Position numbers and translations under genes: made by a program. Source: Rubripirellula sp. (GTDB lineage Bacteria > Planctomycetota > Planctomycetia > Pirellulales > Pirellulaceae). From it: 64,000 nucleotides of DNA. The DNA lies in assembly GCA_012270065.1 (NCBI GenBank), contig JAAXJB010000003.1:159385-223384 (forward strand). Direction: 5' to 3'. Within the stretch, counting starts at the first letter, position 1. Each line of letters opens with the position of its first letter. Positions 35,202-45,900 of this stretch are shown piece after piece. The notes beneath the pieces are model-generated. The model made no database searches. It had not been told where the DNA came from and saw nothing but the letters and a program-made list of their open reading frames with translations.

Positions 35202-36515
35202 CTAAATCCGGTCATCCAGCTCAACTGGCTCCATGACCTTCGTATTCCGTTCAACAGCCACAACCGTGGTGCGTTGGCGAAGCCCATCTCGACTCTCAGC
35301 AGTGACGGGGAGCACCTGCCGCTTATCTGGCAATTCCATCCTGACTGTAAAGGAACCATCAGCTTGCAACTTGACAGGTCGACCGGCAACCGTGACAGAA
35401 GCAGACGCAACCGTCTTGCCGAAAATGATCAACTCGGCATCAACATTGAATGGAAGTTTCGACTGACGTAACAATGCTGGGTCAGCAACAGTTTGCCCTT
35501 GCTCACCACGCAATGGCATTGGGCGGCACAAACGCTCTTCAAACACTTCCTTCAGGTCTCCCGCATCCGTGTCGTAACCGCCGCTGAGCGAATAAATCCG
35601 CTCATAGTCCTCAGCGATATCACGCCAATGCTCGTCGAGTCGCTCACACTCACCAGGACGTGGTGTCTCCACCACATTGCTACGGCAGACGGTGTAAAAC
35701 TCTCCTGTGTCGGACAGGTACCCGATGATGACCCGGTATCGGGAAGGTGGCTCATCAACATCGATGTACCAATTGTCTACCCCACCATGAATGGGGATAT
35801 CACGTTCAACACTTTCCGCACGGTTGTTGCTGACATCACTCACACTGAGCAGACGCAGCATCGGGACGGCTGTGTGCCAACGCTCAGCCAAGGCTGATTC
35901 GGCACGTTCGACACTGGCACGGGTAATTTCCCAACTGGCTTGCAACCAATACGAATCACGAACCATGAGCACAATCCGATCTTGATGCAGCTCACTGGCT
36001 TTTGTGCGATTAGCACCACGATTGACAGCCGCACCACCGACCAGAGTACCGGTGGAGAGATCCTTGTTGCGGACCATGGTCTCCCGGCGTTTTCGAATTT
36101 GGGCCCGGATTCTCGCCGTCTTGGCGGAGACCTTTGGCTCCGGCAGCTTGGGCATGGGGCGATTCACGCTGTTGGAGGTCTTCGTGGACCTTTTAGCGTT
36201 CGTTTTGCGGCCTTTGGACGTAGAGGCGGAGGGCGATTTCGAGGCAGAGGGCGATTTCGAAGTTGCCTTTGCCTTTGACTCGCTACCAGCACGCGTTGCC
36301 TTCACCTTGCTGGTGGCTCGTTTCTTTTTCGTTGCCGCACCAGCAGTCTTCGTTTTCTGAGCAGACGCTTTCTGACGTAATCGTCGCTGAACCTTGCGGA
36401 TTTCAGTGACCAGCTCGTCTTTCTTGAGTCCGTGCCAACCGGGGACGCCGTAGTTTCGGGCCAAATCGGCCAGCTCGCGACGTGTCTGAGCTTTTAAATC
36501 TGCGGTCGTGATCAC
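35202..36515 (-). CDS. Basic SAP/Rho-N-like and DUF4912 protein
   Basis: A 437-aa protein in three parts. Residues about 1-45 (VITTADLKAQTRRELADLARNYGVPGWHGLKKDELV; first 20 written here in pieces) form a Rho-N/SAP-like nucleic-acid-binding helix pair. Residues about 50-130 are Lys/Ser/Ala-rich and histone-H1-like (ATKKKRATSKVKATRAG). The C-terminal half is DUF4912 (DRIVLMVRDSYWLQASWEI, RYRVIIGYLSDTGEFYTVCRSN). I start at the GTG at 36515 because GGAGGT lies 6 nt upstream, rather than at the ATG at 36656. A role in DNA or RNA binding is inferred from the basic tail. It ends in a strong terminator. Confidence 0.75.
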   Translation of the reverse strand: MITTADLKAQTRRELADLARNYGVPGWHGLKKDELVTEIRKVQRRLRQKASAQKTKTAGAATKKKRATSKVKATRAGSESKAKATSKSPSASKSPSASTSKGRKTNAKRSTKTSNSVNRPMPKLPEPKVSAKTARIRAQIRKRRETMVRNKDLSTGTLVGGAAVNRGANRTKASELHQDRIVLMVRDSYWLQASWEITRASVERAESALAERWHTAVPMLRLLSVSDVSNNRAESVERDIPIHGGVDNWYIDVDEPPSRYRVIIGYLSDTGEFYTVCRSNVVETPRPGECERLDEHWRDIAEDYERIYSLSGGYDTDAGDLKEVFEERLCRPMPLRGEQGQTVADPALLRQSKLPFNVDAELIIFGKTVASASVTVAGRPVKLQADGSFTVRMELPDKRQVLPVTAESRDGLRQRTTVVAVERNTKVMEPVELDDRI

Positions 36516-36968
36516 CTGCACCTCCAAGATAGTGACACCGCGTCTGCATAATGCATGGCGGCGCTGAATATTGCTATCGCTTGCGGCAGCTGATCCTCCT
36601 GAGTGCTTACCGTTCCCCGTGTCTTCAGCATCCCGGCTGTTGTGACGAAACCGCATGGCTCAGCATTTGGCAGGCTGTGACCGGGCGGGGGTGCGAAAAC
36701 ACAAGTGATGGACTGAATTTTTACCCGCTTTACACGGGGGATAATTACAGAATTAAAACCATCGAACCAGCATTAACGGCACAATCGTCACCAGAAATAT
36801 TATGCCAAGGGATCCAAAAATAGCTAGAGACTCAGCCGACCCTTTTGGAACAAACCATAGAAAATTAACCGTTACAGACCGCCAAATCGGCAGAAAAGTG
36901 AAACTTCAAGACGATCAAGACACCCCAGAAGCCCAAACCAATCGACGTACCGCAGGCAATCGGACAGT

Positions 36969-36998
36969 TTGATTCCGAACTGCTTGATTCTGAACTGC
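36969..36998. repeat. Tandem 15-bp repeat upstream of the atp operon
   Basis: TTGATTCCGAACTGC (36969-36983) is followed directly by TTGATTCTGAACTGC (36984-36998), one mismatch. It is a perfect head-to-tail duplication in length, about 395 bp upstream of the first atp-cluster start codon. Confidence 0.85.
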
Positions 36999-37064
36999 CG
37001 CCTGCGAAAGTGCAAAACGGGAGTCATTGGCAACTGGAAGCCTGGCGAATTTCGGGACCCCTCC

Positions 37065-37108
37065 AATCCACTCTGCGACAACCTTTAATCCACTGTGCAA
37101 CAACCTTT
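37065..37108. repeat. Tandem 22-bp repeat upstream of the atp operon
   Basis: AATCCACTCTGCGACAACCT TT at 37065-37086 is followed directly by the same 22-mer with two changes (AATCCACTGTGCAACAACCT TT, 37087-37108). It lies about 285 bp upstream of the first atp-cluster start codon. Possible regulatory duplication; no known binding protein can be named. Confidence 0.85.
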
Positions 37109-37392
37109 GCCCCGCATGCAAAGAGCCACAATTTGCTGTTTTTGATTGACTCCAATTCTCATTTGACGACCGGTCCATCGGCGATTTACACAAACAGGAC
37201 AGGCGTCGAAAACCCACTTGCCAATCGATACCGGGGGTGCCTCCGAGCAACGCCCCACAGAACCCACCACCCGAAATCCCAAAAAAACACAACGACTCGG
37301 GTGCGACCATACGTCGCTGGCACTGGATTCTCGTGAAATAGCGACCACATTATGCTTTCGGTGCAGAACCCATTGCCATCGAGAGTGCTGCC

Positions 37393-37728
37393 GTGCCCGA
37401 ACCCGACCCAACCTCGCCGCTCGACTCCGGCGAGGGGCCGGAAGACGTGATCAAGGCATCGACATCGCCCATCACGGTGGATCCCGACGGAAAGAGACCG
37501 CCCTCTCGCCGGGGCAGCCAGCCGCAAACATTTGCAAAGGTGGCTGGAATGGGCTTCGAACTCGCTGCGGCGACCCTTGTCGTGGCAGGTTTGGGTCACT
37601 TGGTTGATCGCTACTGTGGCGGAAGCCGCAGCATTGGTTTTGCGATCGGCGGCTTTGTTGGCTTCGGGCTGGGGATGTACCGTTTCATCGTCAAGGCCTT
37701 GAAAAACATTGAAGAAACGGACAAATGA
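37393..37728 (+). CDS. AtpZ/AtpI-family membrane protein
   Basis: A 111-aa protein with two transmembrane helices, GFELAAATLVVAGLGHLVDR and IGFAIGGFVGFGLGMYRFIV. This is the pattern of the AtpZ/AtpI group found at the head of F-type ATP synthase operons, where related proteins assist Fo assembly or Mg transport. The N-terminal third is Pro/Ser-rich and probably disordered. The start is GTG at 37393; the ribosome-binding site is weak. It is 37 bp upstream of the next membrane protein gene. Confidence 0.78.
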   Translation: MPEPDPTSPLDSGEGPEDVIKASTSPITVDPDGKRPPSRRGSQPQTFAKVAGMGFELAAATLVVAGLGHLVDRYCGGSRSIGFAIGGFVGFGLGMYRFIVKALKNIEETDK

Positions 37729-37764
37729 AGTGAGCGGAACACCGGCGAGTTGAATTGCCTGATC

Positions 37765-38289
37765 ATGAAACCAAACCCACAAACGACTGAAATTTTGTCA
37801 ATCGCCGGACTGTTTGGTCGCGTGATGGGTCGGGTTTTGCTTTGTTGGATGCTGTTGACGTTGGCCTCCTCAGTGGCGGTGCTGATTCTCAAGTCTGAAC
37901 TTACACAGCCCGCCATTCTGATTGCTCTGGCCAGTGGAGCCATTTCCATTTGCGCGCTCATCCCCGGGATGAGTCTGGGGACCAGCGGCGCGTCTGCCAA
38001 AACCGGACTTTCAAGACAGCGGCAAATCAAGCGAAGCGGGCTGTTCATCGTTGGTGCCATCGCGGCGATGATTATTCGTGTCCTAGGCACCGTTGCACTT
38101 CTTGTGGTGTGCCGTTATCACATGGGCGTGTCACTGGAAACACTCGTCTTTTTTGTTTGTGGTTGGTACCTCACACTGACGGGCATCGAGGTGTTCTGGC
38201 TGGCAAAAAGTGCCGCTTTGCTGGATGTTGTTCCTGCGGAACTGTCCTTGGCGGCACCAGACGCGTTCGTCGATGGAACTGATTTCTGA
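37765..38289 (+). CDS. Four-helix membrane protein in the ATP synthase I position
   Basis: A 174-aa integral membrane protein with four predicted helices (RVLLCWMLLTLASSVAVLIL, PAILIALASGAISICALIPG, GLFIVGAIAAMIIRVLGTVA, LVFFVCGWYLTLTGIEVFWL). Its place between the AtpZ-like gene and atpB is that of ATP synthase protein I (AtpI), and the topology fits. Sequence similarity to AtpI is not obvious to me, so the assignment is by context. I use the ATG at 37765; a TTG five codons earlier is also possible. Its stop is 3 bp before the atpB start. Confidence 0.65.
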   Translation: MKPNPQTTEILSIAGLFGRVMGRVLLCWMLLTLASSVAVLILKSELTQPAILIALASGAISICALIPGMSLGTSGASAKTGLSRQRQIKRSGLFIVGAIAAMIIRVLGTVALLVVCRYHMGVSLETLVFFVCGWYLTLTGIEVFWLAKSAALLDVVPAELSLAAPDAFVDGTDF

Positions 38290-38292
38290 AAA

Positions 38293-39333
38293 ATGATTGC
38301 TGGAATGAACCTCCCACTCGCATCCGCCGCCGACCCAACCTCGCACGTGATTCCACATCCCGTGACCGAGCCGCTGTTTAAAGTGGAGTTTCCCGATACC
38401 CACATGCCTTCGCTGCACATCTTTGATGGCGTGTATGAATTTGCAATTACCAACCACTTGTTGATGACACTGGTTTCAGGAATTGCGGTCATTGTGGTTT
38501 TCAAGTTTGTTGCTGGACGTGTTCGCGTTCAGGGCGAAGGTCTGGATGCCTACCGGACTCGCGGGAGATTCGCCCAGATTTTTGAAACAATGTGTTCGTT
38601 CATGCGTGACGAGGTGGTTCGTCCCAATCTCCACGAACTGACCGACAAATACATTTATTACATTTGGACGATTTTCTTTTTCGTTCTGTTTGCGAACGTG
38701 CTTGGGCTGGTTCCCATCGGCTCCATGGCCTACTTGGCGGCTTCCATGTTCGGCATCAATGATCCTCACCTGACGCATCTGGGTGGAACGGCTACCGGAA
38801 ACCTCTCACTGAACGTTGTGCTTGCTGCAGGCACGTTCATCGCAATTATTTTCATTGGAATCCGGGAAACGGGAGCGAAAGCCTTCTTTGCACACTTCAA
38901 CCCCTTGGGTTGGCAGGACAAGAAAATGCTGCTGATCGGTATTCCGCTCTACTTTCTTGAGTGGCTTGGCCTGATTATCAAATGCGTCGTGTTGGCAATG
39001 CGACTGTTTGGAACCATGATGGCTGGTCACCTGGTGATTGCCGCATTCCTTGGGTTGATTTTCGTGGCTGTGGAAGTCAGTCACGGCTTGGCATACGGAG
39101 TGCAGATAGCAGTCATCATCGCTGGTATTGTTCTGACGCTACTTGAATTGTTCATCTGCTTCCTTCAGGCGTTCATTTTCACTTTCCTGACTGTCTTGTT
39201 CATATCGCTTGTGGCCAGTCATCACGATGATCACCACTTGGAAGAACACCCGTTCACCGACGAGAACCAGATGGATCTCGACAAGATCGCGGAACCCGAA
39301 AGAATTACCCCCATGCCCGATCCCGCTGGGTAG
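38293..39333 (+). CDS. atpB: F-type ATP synthase Fo subunit a
   Basis: The stator channel subunit of Fo. The essential Arg lies in VVLAMRLFGTMMAGH, near residue 240. Five to six transmembrane helices are visible, and helix YYIWTIFFFVLFANVLGLVP with the later LLELFICFLQAFIFTFLTVL are typical of subunit a. The N-terminal region (about 50 residues) is long, and the C-terminal tail is His/Glu-rich (ASHHDDHHLEEH), which is unusual among subunits a. The length of 346 aa is above the E. coli 271. The neighbour atpE follows after 135 bp. Confidence 0.96.
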   Translation: MIAGMNLPLASAADPTSHVIPHPVTEPLFKVEFPDTHMPSLHIFDGVYEFAITNHLLMTLVSGIAVIVVFKFVAGRVRVQGEGLDAYRTRGRFAQIFETMCSFMRDEVVRPNLHELTDKYIYYIWTIFFFVLFANVLGLVPIGSMAYLAASMFGINDPHLTHLGGTATGNLSLNVVLAAGTFIAIIFIGIRETGAKAFFAHFNPLGWQDKKMLLIGIPLYFLEWLGLIIKCVVLAMRLFGTMMAGHLVIAAFLGLIFVAVEVSHGLAYGVQIAVIIAGIVLTLLELFICFLQAFIFTFLTVLFISLVASHHDDHHLEEHPFTDENQMDLDKIAEPERITPMPDPAG

Positions 39334-39398
39334 ACCAGTTGCGACAGTCGGAGCATGTTCACACGTATCCTTTTTTTACAACCCCCAAACTCACTTGT

Positions 39399-39435
39399 TA
39401 CTCGGGACCAACAACTCGTTCAAGGTAACCGAGTA
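39399..39435 (+). repeat. Stem-loop in the atpB-atpE intercistronic region
   Basis: TACTCGG (39399-39405) pairs with CCGAGTA (39429-39435); ACC/GGT extends the stem inward. It ends 33 bp before the atpE start. A T7 tract lies just upstream at 39371-39377. In E. coli the atpE leader region enhances translation of subunit c; a similar role here is an inference. Confidence 0.45.
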
Positions 39436-39468
39436 CTTCACGAGAGATGACTTAGGAGCTATCCAAAG

Positions 39469-39708
39469 ATGTTTGAAATGGCAATGTTGCTGGCGCAGGT
39501 AGAAGGAACCGTAGGTATCGGAATCGGTATCGGCTTGGCGATTCTCGGTGCTGGATTGGGAATCGGCCGAATCGGTGGTTCGGCGGTAGAGGCAATCGCC
39601 CGCCAACCAGAAGCTGGTGGAACCATCTCGACTCAAATGCTGATTTCTGCAGCGTTGATCGAGGGTGCTACCGTGATCGCCCTGATTGTTCTTTATATCT
39701 CGAAGTAA
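39469..39708 (+). CDS. atpE: F-type ATP synthase Fo subunit c
   Basis: The ring-forming proteolipid (79 aa). Two helices are joined by the polar loop GGSAVEAIARQPEAGG with the conserved RQP. The ion-carrying carboxylate is Glu in LISAALIEGATVIALIVLY. The residue after it is Gly, not Ser or Thr, which together with the lack of the other sodium-ligand residues favours protons. A good ribosome-binding site, AGGAG, lies 10 nt before the ATG. Surrounded by hairpins on both sides, as expected for a gene whose product is needed in excess. Confidence 0.97.
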   Translation: MFEMAMLLAQVEGTVGIGIGIGLAILGAGLGIGRIGGSAVEAIARQPEAGGTISTQMLISAALIEGATVIALIVLYISK

Positions 39709-39799
39709 CCATCGAATGCAGCTGAAGGATATCTTTGATTTCGTCAGTGGACCGCTCAGAGTGGTTTCGGCTGATGGAGCCAAGGGTTCCACGGTTAGG

Positions 39800-39818
39800 T
39801 TGTTCCCGATTGGAACAA
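39800..39818 (+). repeat. Hairpin between atpE and atpF
   Basis: TTGTTCC/GGAACAA, 7 bp, perfect, loop CGATT. It lies 91 bp after the atpE stop and 31 bp before the atpF start. No T-tract. It may protect the atpE message or lower atpF translation relative to atpE (inference). Confidence 0.6.
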
Positions 39819-39849
39819 TTGCAACTGACTGCTGATTAGGAAGAAGCTG

Positions 39850-40527
39850 ATGATCACGAAGAGTTGGATGCGCCGCCAGCACGCTGGAATGCCGGCAGCA
39901 GTGCGCAGTCTCGTACTATGCATCACGTTGCTGTGTCTGGGGCTGGGAACCGCTTCCATGTCCCAGGCTGCAGACGCCGCTGACGCCCACGCGGCTGACA
40001 GTAGTGGTGCCCACGCAGAGGACCACAGCACGCCCAGCCTGCTCTCGTTCGACTTTGGTTCGGCCGTCTGCAATCTCGCGATTTTCCTGGGAGTGCTCGG
40101 GATTCTGTCCAAATTCGTATGGCCCGTCATTCTTGACGGTCTGAAAGCGAGGGAGGATAAGATTTTCGATGAACTCAAGGATGCCGAGGAGGCGAACACC
40201 AAGGCCCAAGGCCTATTGGCTGACTACCAGTCGAAATTAGACGGCGCTGCTGCTGAGGTTCAGTCGATTCTTTCCGAAGCTCGCAACGACGCGACTGCCA
40301 GCGGGCAACGCATCGTGGATGAAGCCAGGCAGGAAGCGGAGCGTCAACGCGAACGTGCCATCGCTGAAATCGAGACAGCCAAGAAAGTTGCACTTGCTGA
40401 ACTGGCGGGACAGACCTCTGATCTTGCGATTGGAGTTGCCCAGCAGGTCATTGGCAGGGAACTGAAGGCTGAAGACCATGCTGAGTTGATCCGACAGTCA
40501 CTGGACCGGCTCCCCAGTAACAACTGA
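39850..40527 (+). CDS. atpF: F-type ATP synthase Fo subunit b
   Basis: The peripheral stalk subunit. The membrane helix is LAIFLGVLGILSKFVWPVIL (around residues 76-95), followed by a long alternating-charge coiled coil (REDKIFDELKDAEEANTKAQ onward). At 225 aa it is longer than the usual 156 because of an N-terminal signal-peptide-like segment (LVLCITLLCLGLGTASMSQA followed by ADAADAHAAD). Such N-terminal extensions are known from other planctomycete AtpF proteins (family knowledge, not checked). Confidence 0.93.
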   Translation: MITKSWMRRQHAGMPAAVRSLVLCITLLCLGLGTASMSQAADAADAHAADSSGAHAEDHSTPSLLSFDFGSAVCNLAIFLGVLGILSKFVWPVILDGLKAREDKIFDELKDAEEANTKAQGLLADYQSKLDGAAAEVQSILSEARNDATASGQRIVDEARQEAERQRERAIAEIETAKKVALAELAGQTSDLAIGVAQQVIGRELKAEDHAELIRQSLDRLPSNN

Positions 40528-40590
40528 ACAACCTGGCTGTTTTCAAACTTAATTACTCCATCGATCACGGGTAAATCCCGAGCGTAACTC

Positions 40591-41214
40591 ATGAACGAAG
40601 CTGCGGAACACGACACGGTGCTCGACACCGGTGCCGAACAACTGGGCAGAACTTACGCCCGCGCGTTGCTCGGTGCGGCGCAGAATGCCGGCATCGCTGA
40701 CAAGATCATTGAGCAACTTGGTTCGGTGGTTGATGAGTATCTGGCGGTGAGTCCACCACTTCGAGCTGCGTTTGCCTCTCCCCAGATTGACGACAATGAG
40801 AAGATCAAGGTGATCGACCGCTTATTCGGTGATGGCTTTGATCCACTATTAGTAAAGTTCCTCAAGGTCATGGCTGGCCGGGGACGTCTGGCTCACGTCG
40901 ATGCAGTGCGAGCTGCTGCAGATGCGATCCATGACGAAATGCTAGGTCGATTGGTTGCCACAGTAGAAACTGCGGTGCCATTGGACGATGCTCTTCGATC
41001 AAACATTGAAGAGCAACTTGGTTCCATCATGCAAAAGCAAGTGCGATTGTCAGAGTCCGTCGATCCGGAGCTGATCGGCGGGATGGTAATCCGCGTGGGA
41101 GACCGGGTGTTCGACAGCAGTGTGTCCAATCGCTTGGACGCACTTGCACGACGCGCACGCAACGGGTTCTCAAGCCAATTGCTGCAACGCTTTGGTGAAC
41201 TCACATCAGAATAG
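40591..41214 (+). CDS. atpH: F-type ATP synthase F1 subunit delta
   Basis: Connects F1 to the b stalk. The OSCP-like N-terminal helical bundle is LGRTYARALLGAAQNAGIAD and LRAAFASPQIDDNEKIKVID, with FLKVMAGRGRLAHVDAVRAA, a hallmark block. The C-terminal part ends VGDRVFDSSVSNRLDALARR, as in the family. Length 207 aa is slightly above the usual 177. It lies 63 bp after atpF. Confidence 0.95.
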   Translation: MNEAAEHDTVLDTGAEQLGRTYARALLGAAQNAGIADKIIEQLGSVVDEYLAVSPPLRAAFASPQIDDNEKIKVIDRLFGDGFDPLLVKFLKVMAGRGRLAHVDAVRAAADAIHDEMLGRLVATVETAVPLDDALRSNIEEQLGSIMQKQVRLSESVDPELIGGMVIRVGDRVFDSSVSNRLDALARRARNGFSSQLLQRFGELTSE

Positions 41215-41292
41215 GTTTTGACTTGCCGTTAAATCGGCACCAACTATCAACGCTCGACAAAACTGCCGGGCCAACACGATTGATTCAGACCC

Positions 41293-42816
41293 ATGAAATT
41301 TAGCAGTGACGAAATCGCCTCAGTCTTGCAAGAAGAGATTGAGCAGTTCGACAGCAAGATCGATGTTCGTGAAGTCGGTACCGTCCTTGAAGTTGGGGAC
41401 GGTATTGCCCGCGTCTACGGACTCTCAGGTGTCATGGCCGGGGAGATGGTCGAGTTTCCTAACGGGGCGATTGGCCTCGCCTTCAACCTCGAAGAGAATT
41501 CTGTCGGTGTGATCATTCTCGGAGACTACCTGACTATCCAGGAAGGCGATGAGGTGAAAGCACTGGGCACGCTGCTTTCGGTGCCCGCAGGCGATGCGGT
41601 CGTCGGACGCGTCCTCGATCCTCTGGGCAACCCTCTGGACGGCAAGGGACCAGTTCAAACGGATGTGACCCGGCCCGTTGAAATCATCGCGACGGGTGTG
41701 GCTGAACGCCAACCGGTCACCGAGCCGATGCAAACTGGCATCAAGGCGATTGACGCCATGACGCCGATCGGACGTGGGCAACGCGAATTGGTGATTGGTG
41801 ACCGCAAGACTGGAAAGACTGCAATCGCGATTGATGCAATCCTCAACCAGAAAGGCAAGAACGTAAAATGCTTTTACGTTGCCATTGGCCAGAAGGATTC
41901 TTCCGTCGCTGGCGTCGTCGACGCCTTGGAGCGATACGGAGCGATGGAATACACGACCGTCATCGTTGCTGGAGCATCATCGCCAGCTCCGCTGCAGTAC
42001 GTTGCTCCCTATGCCGGTACGGCAATGGCAGAGCACTTCATGTTCAACGGTGGTCACTCACTCGTGGTTTACGATGACCTGTCCAAACAGGCGACCGCCT
42101 ACCGGCAGATGAGCTTGCTGATGCGTCGTCCACCGGGACGCGAAGCCTATCCTGGAGACGTGTTCTACTGCCATAGTCGTCTTCTGGAGCGGTCTGCCAA
42201 ACTGTCCGAAGCTCTGGGAAGCGGATCGATTACCAGTCTGCCCATCATTGAAACTTTGGAAGGGGAAGTTTCTGCGTACATTCCAACCAACGTGATTTCG
42301 ATTACCGATGGCCAGATTTATCTGCAGCCCGACCTGTTCTTTGCGGGTATCCGGCCTGCGATGAATGCCGGCATCTCGGTTTCTCGCGTGGGTGGTGCCG
42401 CTCAGGTCAAGGCAATGAAGAAAGTTGCTGGTGGTCTGAGGCTCGACCTTGCAGCGTTCCGTGCCTTGGAGGCCTTTGCACAACTGGGAACGGACCTCGA
42501 TGCCGCGACGCAGGCCCAACTGGATCGTGGTTACCGCATGGTGGAACTGCTGAAACAGCCACAATACCAGCCAATGAGTGTCACGGACCAGGTCCTCAGT
42601 CTTTACGCTGGCACCAAGGGATTCATCGATGATGTTCCAGTGAAAGCTGTTCAACAGTGGGAAGCCGATTTCCAACAGTTCGCTCGTGACAAATACAGCG
42701 ATCTGATCGCCCTGCTGGATGAGAAACAGGACTTGAGCGATGACGTCGTCGAAAAGATCGAAGCTTGCATTGCGGAATTCAAGAGTGGCTACAAGCCCGT
42801 TGAGAGCGACCTGTAA
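41293..42816 (+). CDS. atpA: F-type ATP synthase F1 subunit alpha
   Basis: The non-catalytic nucleotide-binding subunit of F1. The Walker A loop [11 protein letters not shown] and the preceding [11 protein letters not shown] are exact family motifs; [20 protein letters not shown] (Walker B region) and [13 protein letters not shown]-like [20 protein letters not shown] follow. The length of 507 aa is normal. The ATG start follows the usual N-terminus ([20 protein letters not shown]). It lies in the middle of the operon, 78 bp after atpH. Confidence 0.99.
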   Translation: MKFSSDEIASVLQEEIEQFDSKIDVREVGTVLEVGDGIARVYGLSGVMAGEMVEFPNGAIGLAFNLEENSVGVIILGDYLTIQEGDEVKALGTLLSVPAGDAVVGRVLDPLGNPLDGKGPVQTDVTRPVEIIATGVAERQPVTEPMQTGIKAIDAMTPIGRGQRELVIGDRKTGKTAIAIDAILNQKGKNVKCFYVAIGQKDSSVAGVVDALERYGAMEYTTVIVAGASSPAPLQYVAPYAGTAMAEHFMFNGGHSLVVYDDLSKQATAYRQMSLLMRRPPGREAYPGDVFYCHSRLLERSAKLSEALGSGSITSLPIIETLEGEVSAYIPTNVISITDGQIYLQPDLFFAGIRPAMNAGISVSRVGGAAQVKAMKKVAGGLRLDLAAFRALEAFAQLGTDLDAATQAQLDRGYRMVELLKQPQYQPMSVTDQVLSLYAGTKGFIDDVPVKAVQQWEADFQQFARDKYSDLIALLDEKQDLSDDVVEKIEACIAEFKSGYKPVESDL

Positions 42817-42869
42817 ACCAGCGTGAATTTCACCTGCCCCGTTAACATTTGAAACCCGCCAACTGACTC

Positions 42870-43751
42870 ATGGCCAACGCCCGCGCACTCGATAAACGAC
42901 GAAAATCAATCCGGAACATCCGTAAAATCACACGGACGATGGAATTGATCGCCACAGCGCGCTACAAGAAAGCGATGGATCGCGCTGCAGCAGTCACAGC
43001 TTACACGGATCGGCTTTCACAAATCGTGAACAGCCTCGCTGATTCGGGCACCGAAGTCCGACACCCGCTGCTGGAGCAGCGGGAGAATCCGCAAGCTGGA
43101 CGCCTGCTGACGTTGAGCAGCAACCGTGGCCTTTGTGGTGGTTACAACGCAAGTGTCCTGAGAACGGCCGTCCCACACATCGAGCAGATGAAATCAGACG
43201 TAACCAATCTGTCAGTCGACGTCAGCGGTAAACGTGGGATCAATGGCCTGAAATTCCGTGGAATTGAGCCGAACGATACCTACCAGCAATTTGAAGATCA
43301 GCCCGCGTACGACGAGGTTGAGAAGATTGCATCGAAATATCTGGAGCTTTACGTCACCGGACAAATGGATCGGCTCGATGTGATCTACACGAAATTCATC
43401 AGTACAAGTCGCCAGGAAGTAACAGTCGAAACGCTGCTACCCTTTGGCTCTTTGGATGATGGTTCAAGCGAGACCGCCGAAGCCACCAACACACAATACG
43501 AATTCCAACCGTCCGCTGAAAGCATCCTTGAAGAAGTGGTTCCGACAAGCTTCAAGGCAAAGCTTTTCAAGTGTTTCCTTGATTCTGCAGTCAGTGAGCA
43601 GGTAGCTCGAATGATCGCAATGAAGGGTGCCACAGAAAGCGCAGGGGACATGATCAAACAACTTTCCATGACCTACAATCGAGCTCGCCAGAGTCAAATC
43701 ACGGGCGAGATCATGGAAATCATTGGCGGTGTTGAAGCTTTGGAGGGCTAA
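42870..43751 (+). CDS. atpG: F-type ATP synthase F1 subunit gamma
   Basis: The rotor shaft of F1. The N-terminal helix RRKSIRNIRKITRTMELIAT and the C-terminal helix MSGATESAGDMI-like MKGATESAGDMIKQLSMTYN, then RARQSQITGEIMEIIGGVEA, form the coiled-coil shaft. SSNRGLCGGYNASVLR is the strongly conserved loop. Length 293 aa is normal. It follows atpA after 53 bp and precedes atpD. Confidence 0.98.
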   Translation: MANARALDKRRKSIRNIRKITRTMELIATARYKKAMDRAAAVTAYTDRLSQIVNSLADSGTEVRHPLLEQRENPQAGRLLTLSSNRGLCGGYNASVLRTAVPHIEQMKSDVTNLSVDVSGKRGINGLKFRGIEPNDTYQQFEDQPAYDEVEKIASKYLELYVTGQMDRLDVIYTKFISTSRQEVTVETLLPFGSLDDGSSETAEATNTQYEFQPSAESILEEVVPTSFKAKLFKCFLDSAVSEQVARMIAMKGATESAGDMIKQLSMTYNRARQSQITGEIMEIIGGVEALEG

Positions 43752-43810
43752 CCACCAACCTCAACCGTCATACCCATTGTCGTTCAATATTCACACATCC
43801 AGTTAGCTAA

Positions 43811-45280
<1,470 letters not shown>

Positions 45281-45285
45281 AATTC

Positions 45286-45672
45286 ATGACACTTCGCTGT
45301 GTAGTTGTAACGCCCGAACGCACTGAACTGGACCGTGAGGCCGAGTACGTTTCGCTACCCATGTTTGATGGTGAGCTCGGCGTTTTGAGTGGACGTGCAC
45401 CGCTGATCGGACGACTTGGTTTCGGGACGCTTCGCCTGCAAACTGCGGCGGGGCCGGAACGTTACTACGTTGATGGAGGTTTTGCCCATATCGAGGGTGA
45501 TGTCATCAACATTCTGACTGGTCGGTCGATTCCAATCGACCTGATTGACCGCGACAAGGCACACGAAGATCTGGACGCAGCCTTGGCAATGTCTGGCGGA
45601 ACACCCGAGGAAGCGCAAATAAGAGATACTGCTGTCCTTCGTGCCCGAGGGCAGCTACGGGCTTCCAGCTGA
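45286..45672 (+). CDS. atpC: F-type ATP synthase F1 subunit epsilon
   Basis: The central-stalk and regulatory subunit (128 aa). The N-terminal beta-sandwich has LRCVVVTPERTELDREAEYV, MFDGELGVLSGRAPLIGRLG and YYVDGGFAHIEGDVINIL. The C-terminal helical part is short and less conserved, ending RDTAVLRARGQLRASS. It starts 5 bp after atpD and is the last gene of the operon. Confidence 0.95.
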   Translation: MTLRCVVVTPERTELDREAEYVSLPMFDGELGVLSGRAPLIGRLGFGTLRLQTAAGPERYYVDGGFAHIEGDVINILTGRSIPIDLIDRDKAHEDLDAALAMSGGTPEEAQIRDTAVLRARGQLRASS

Positions 45673-45900
45673 CATGCTTTCGCCCCGCATTGTGGGCCAG
45701 CCCCCGCCCAAGTTGAATTCCTGAATGCTGTATCACGTTAGACAGCGTCGGGATGCGATCTGGGCGGAAATGCCCCCAATTTCTTTGTGCTTGATTCAAT
45801 CAAGACCTTCTGGCATACAGAATGCCCCGATCCTGTTGGCAACCTCAGCGGAAGAATCGGGAAAGTAGCAGACCATGTGCTGCCAATGGAGCGGAACTCT

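Larger units (their letters stand above)
36516..37392. other. Long intergenic region upstream of the ATP synthase operon
   Basis: These 877 bp separate the divergent DUF4912 gene and the atp operon and must hold both promoters. Two tandem repeats lie here and are listed separately. Open frames in this stretch overlap the repeats, lack ribosome-binding sites and are not called. Confidence 0.5.

Noticed and set aside
36551-37411. Several open frames of 69-131 codons on both strands upstream of the atp operon
   Set aside because: They overlap each other and the tandem repeats, have no ribosome-binding sites and look like translated non-coding sequence.
39371-39377. T-run after atpB as a terminator
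   Set aside because: There is no stable stem immediately upstream of the T-run, and atpE follows in the same operon.
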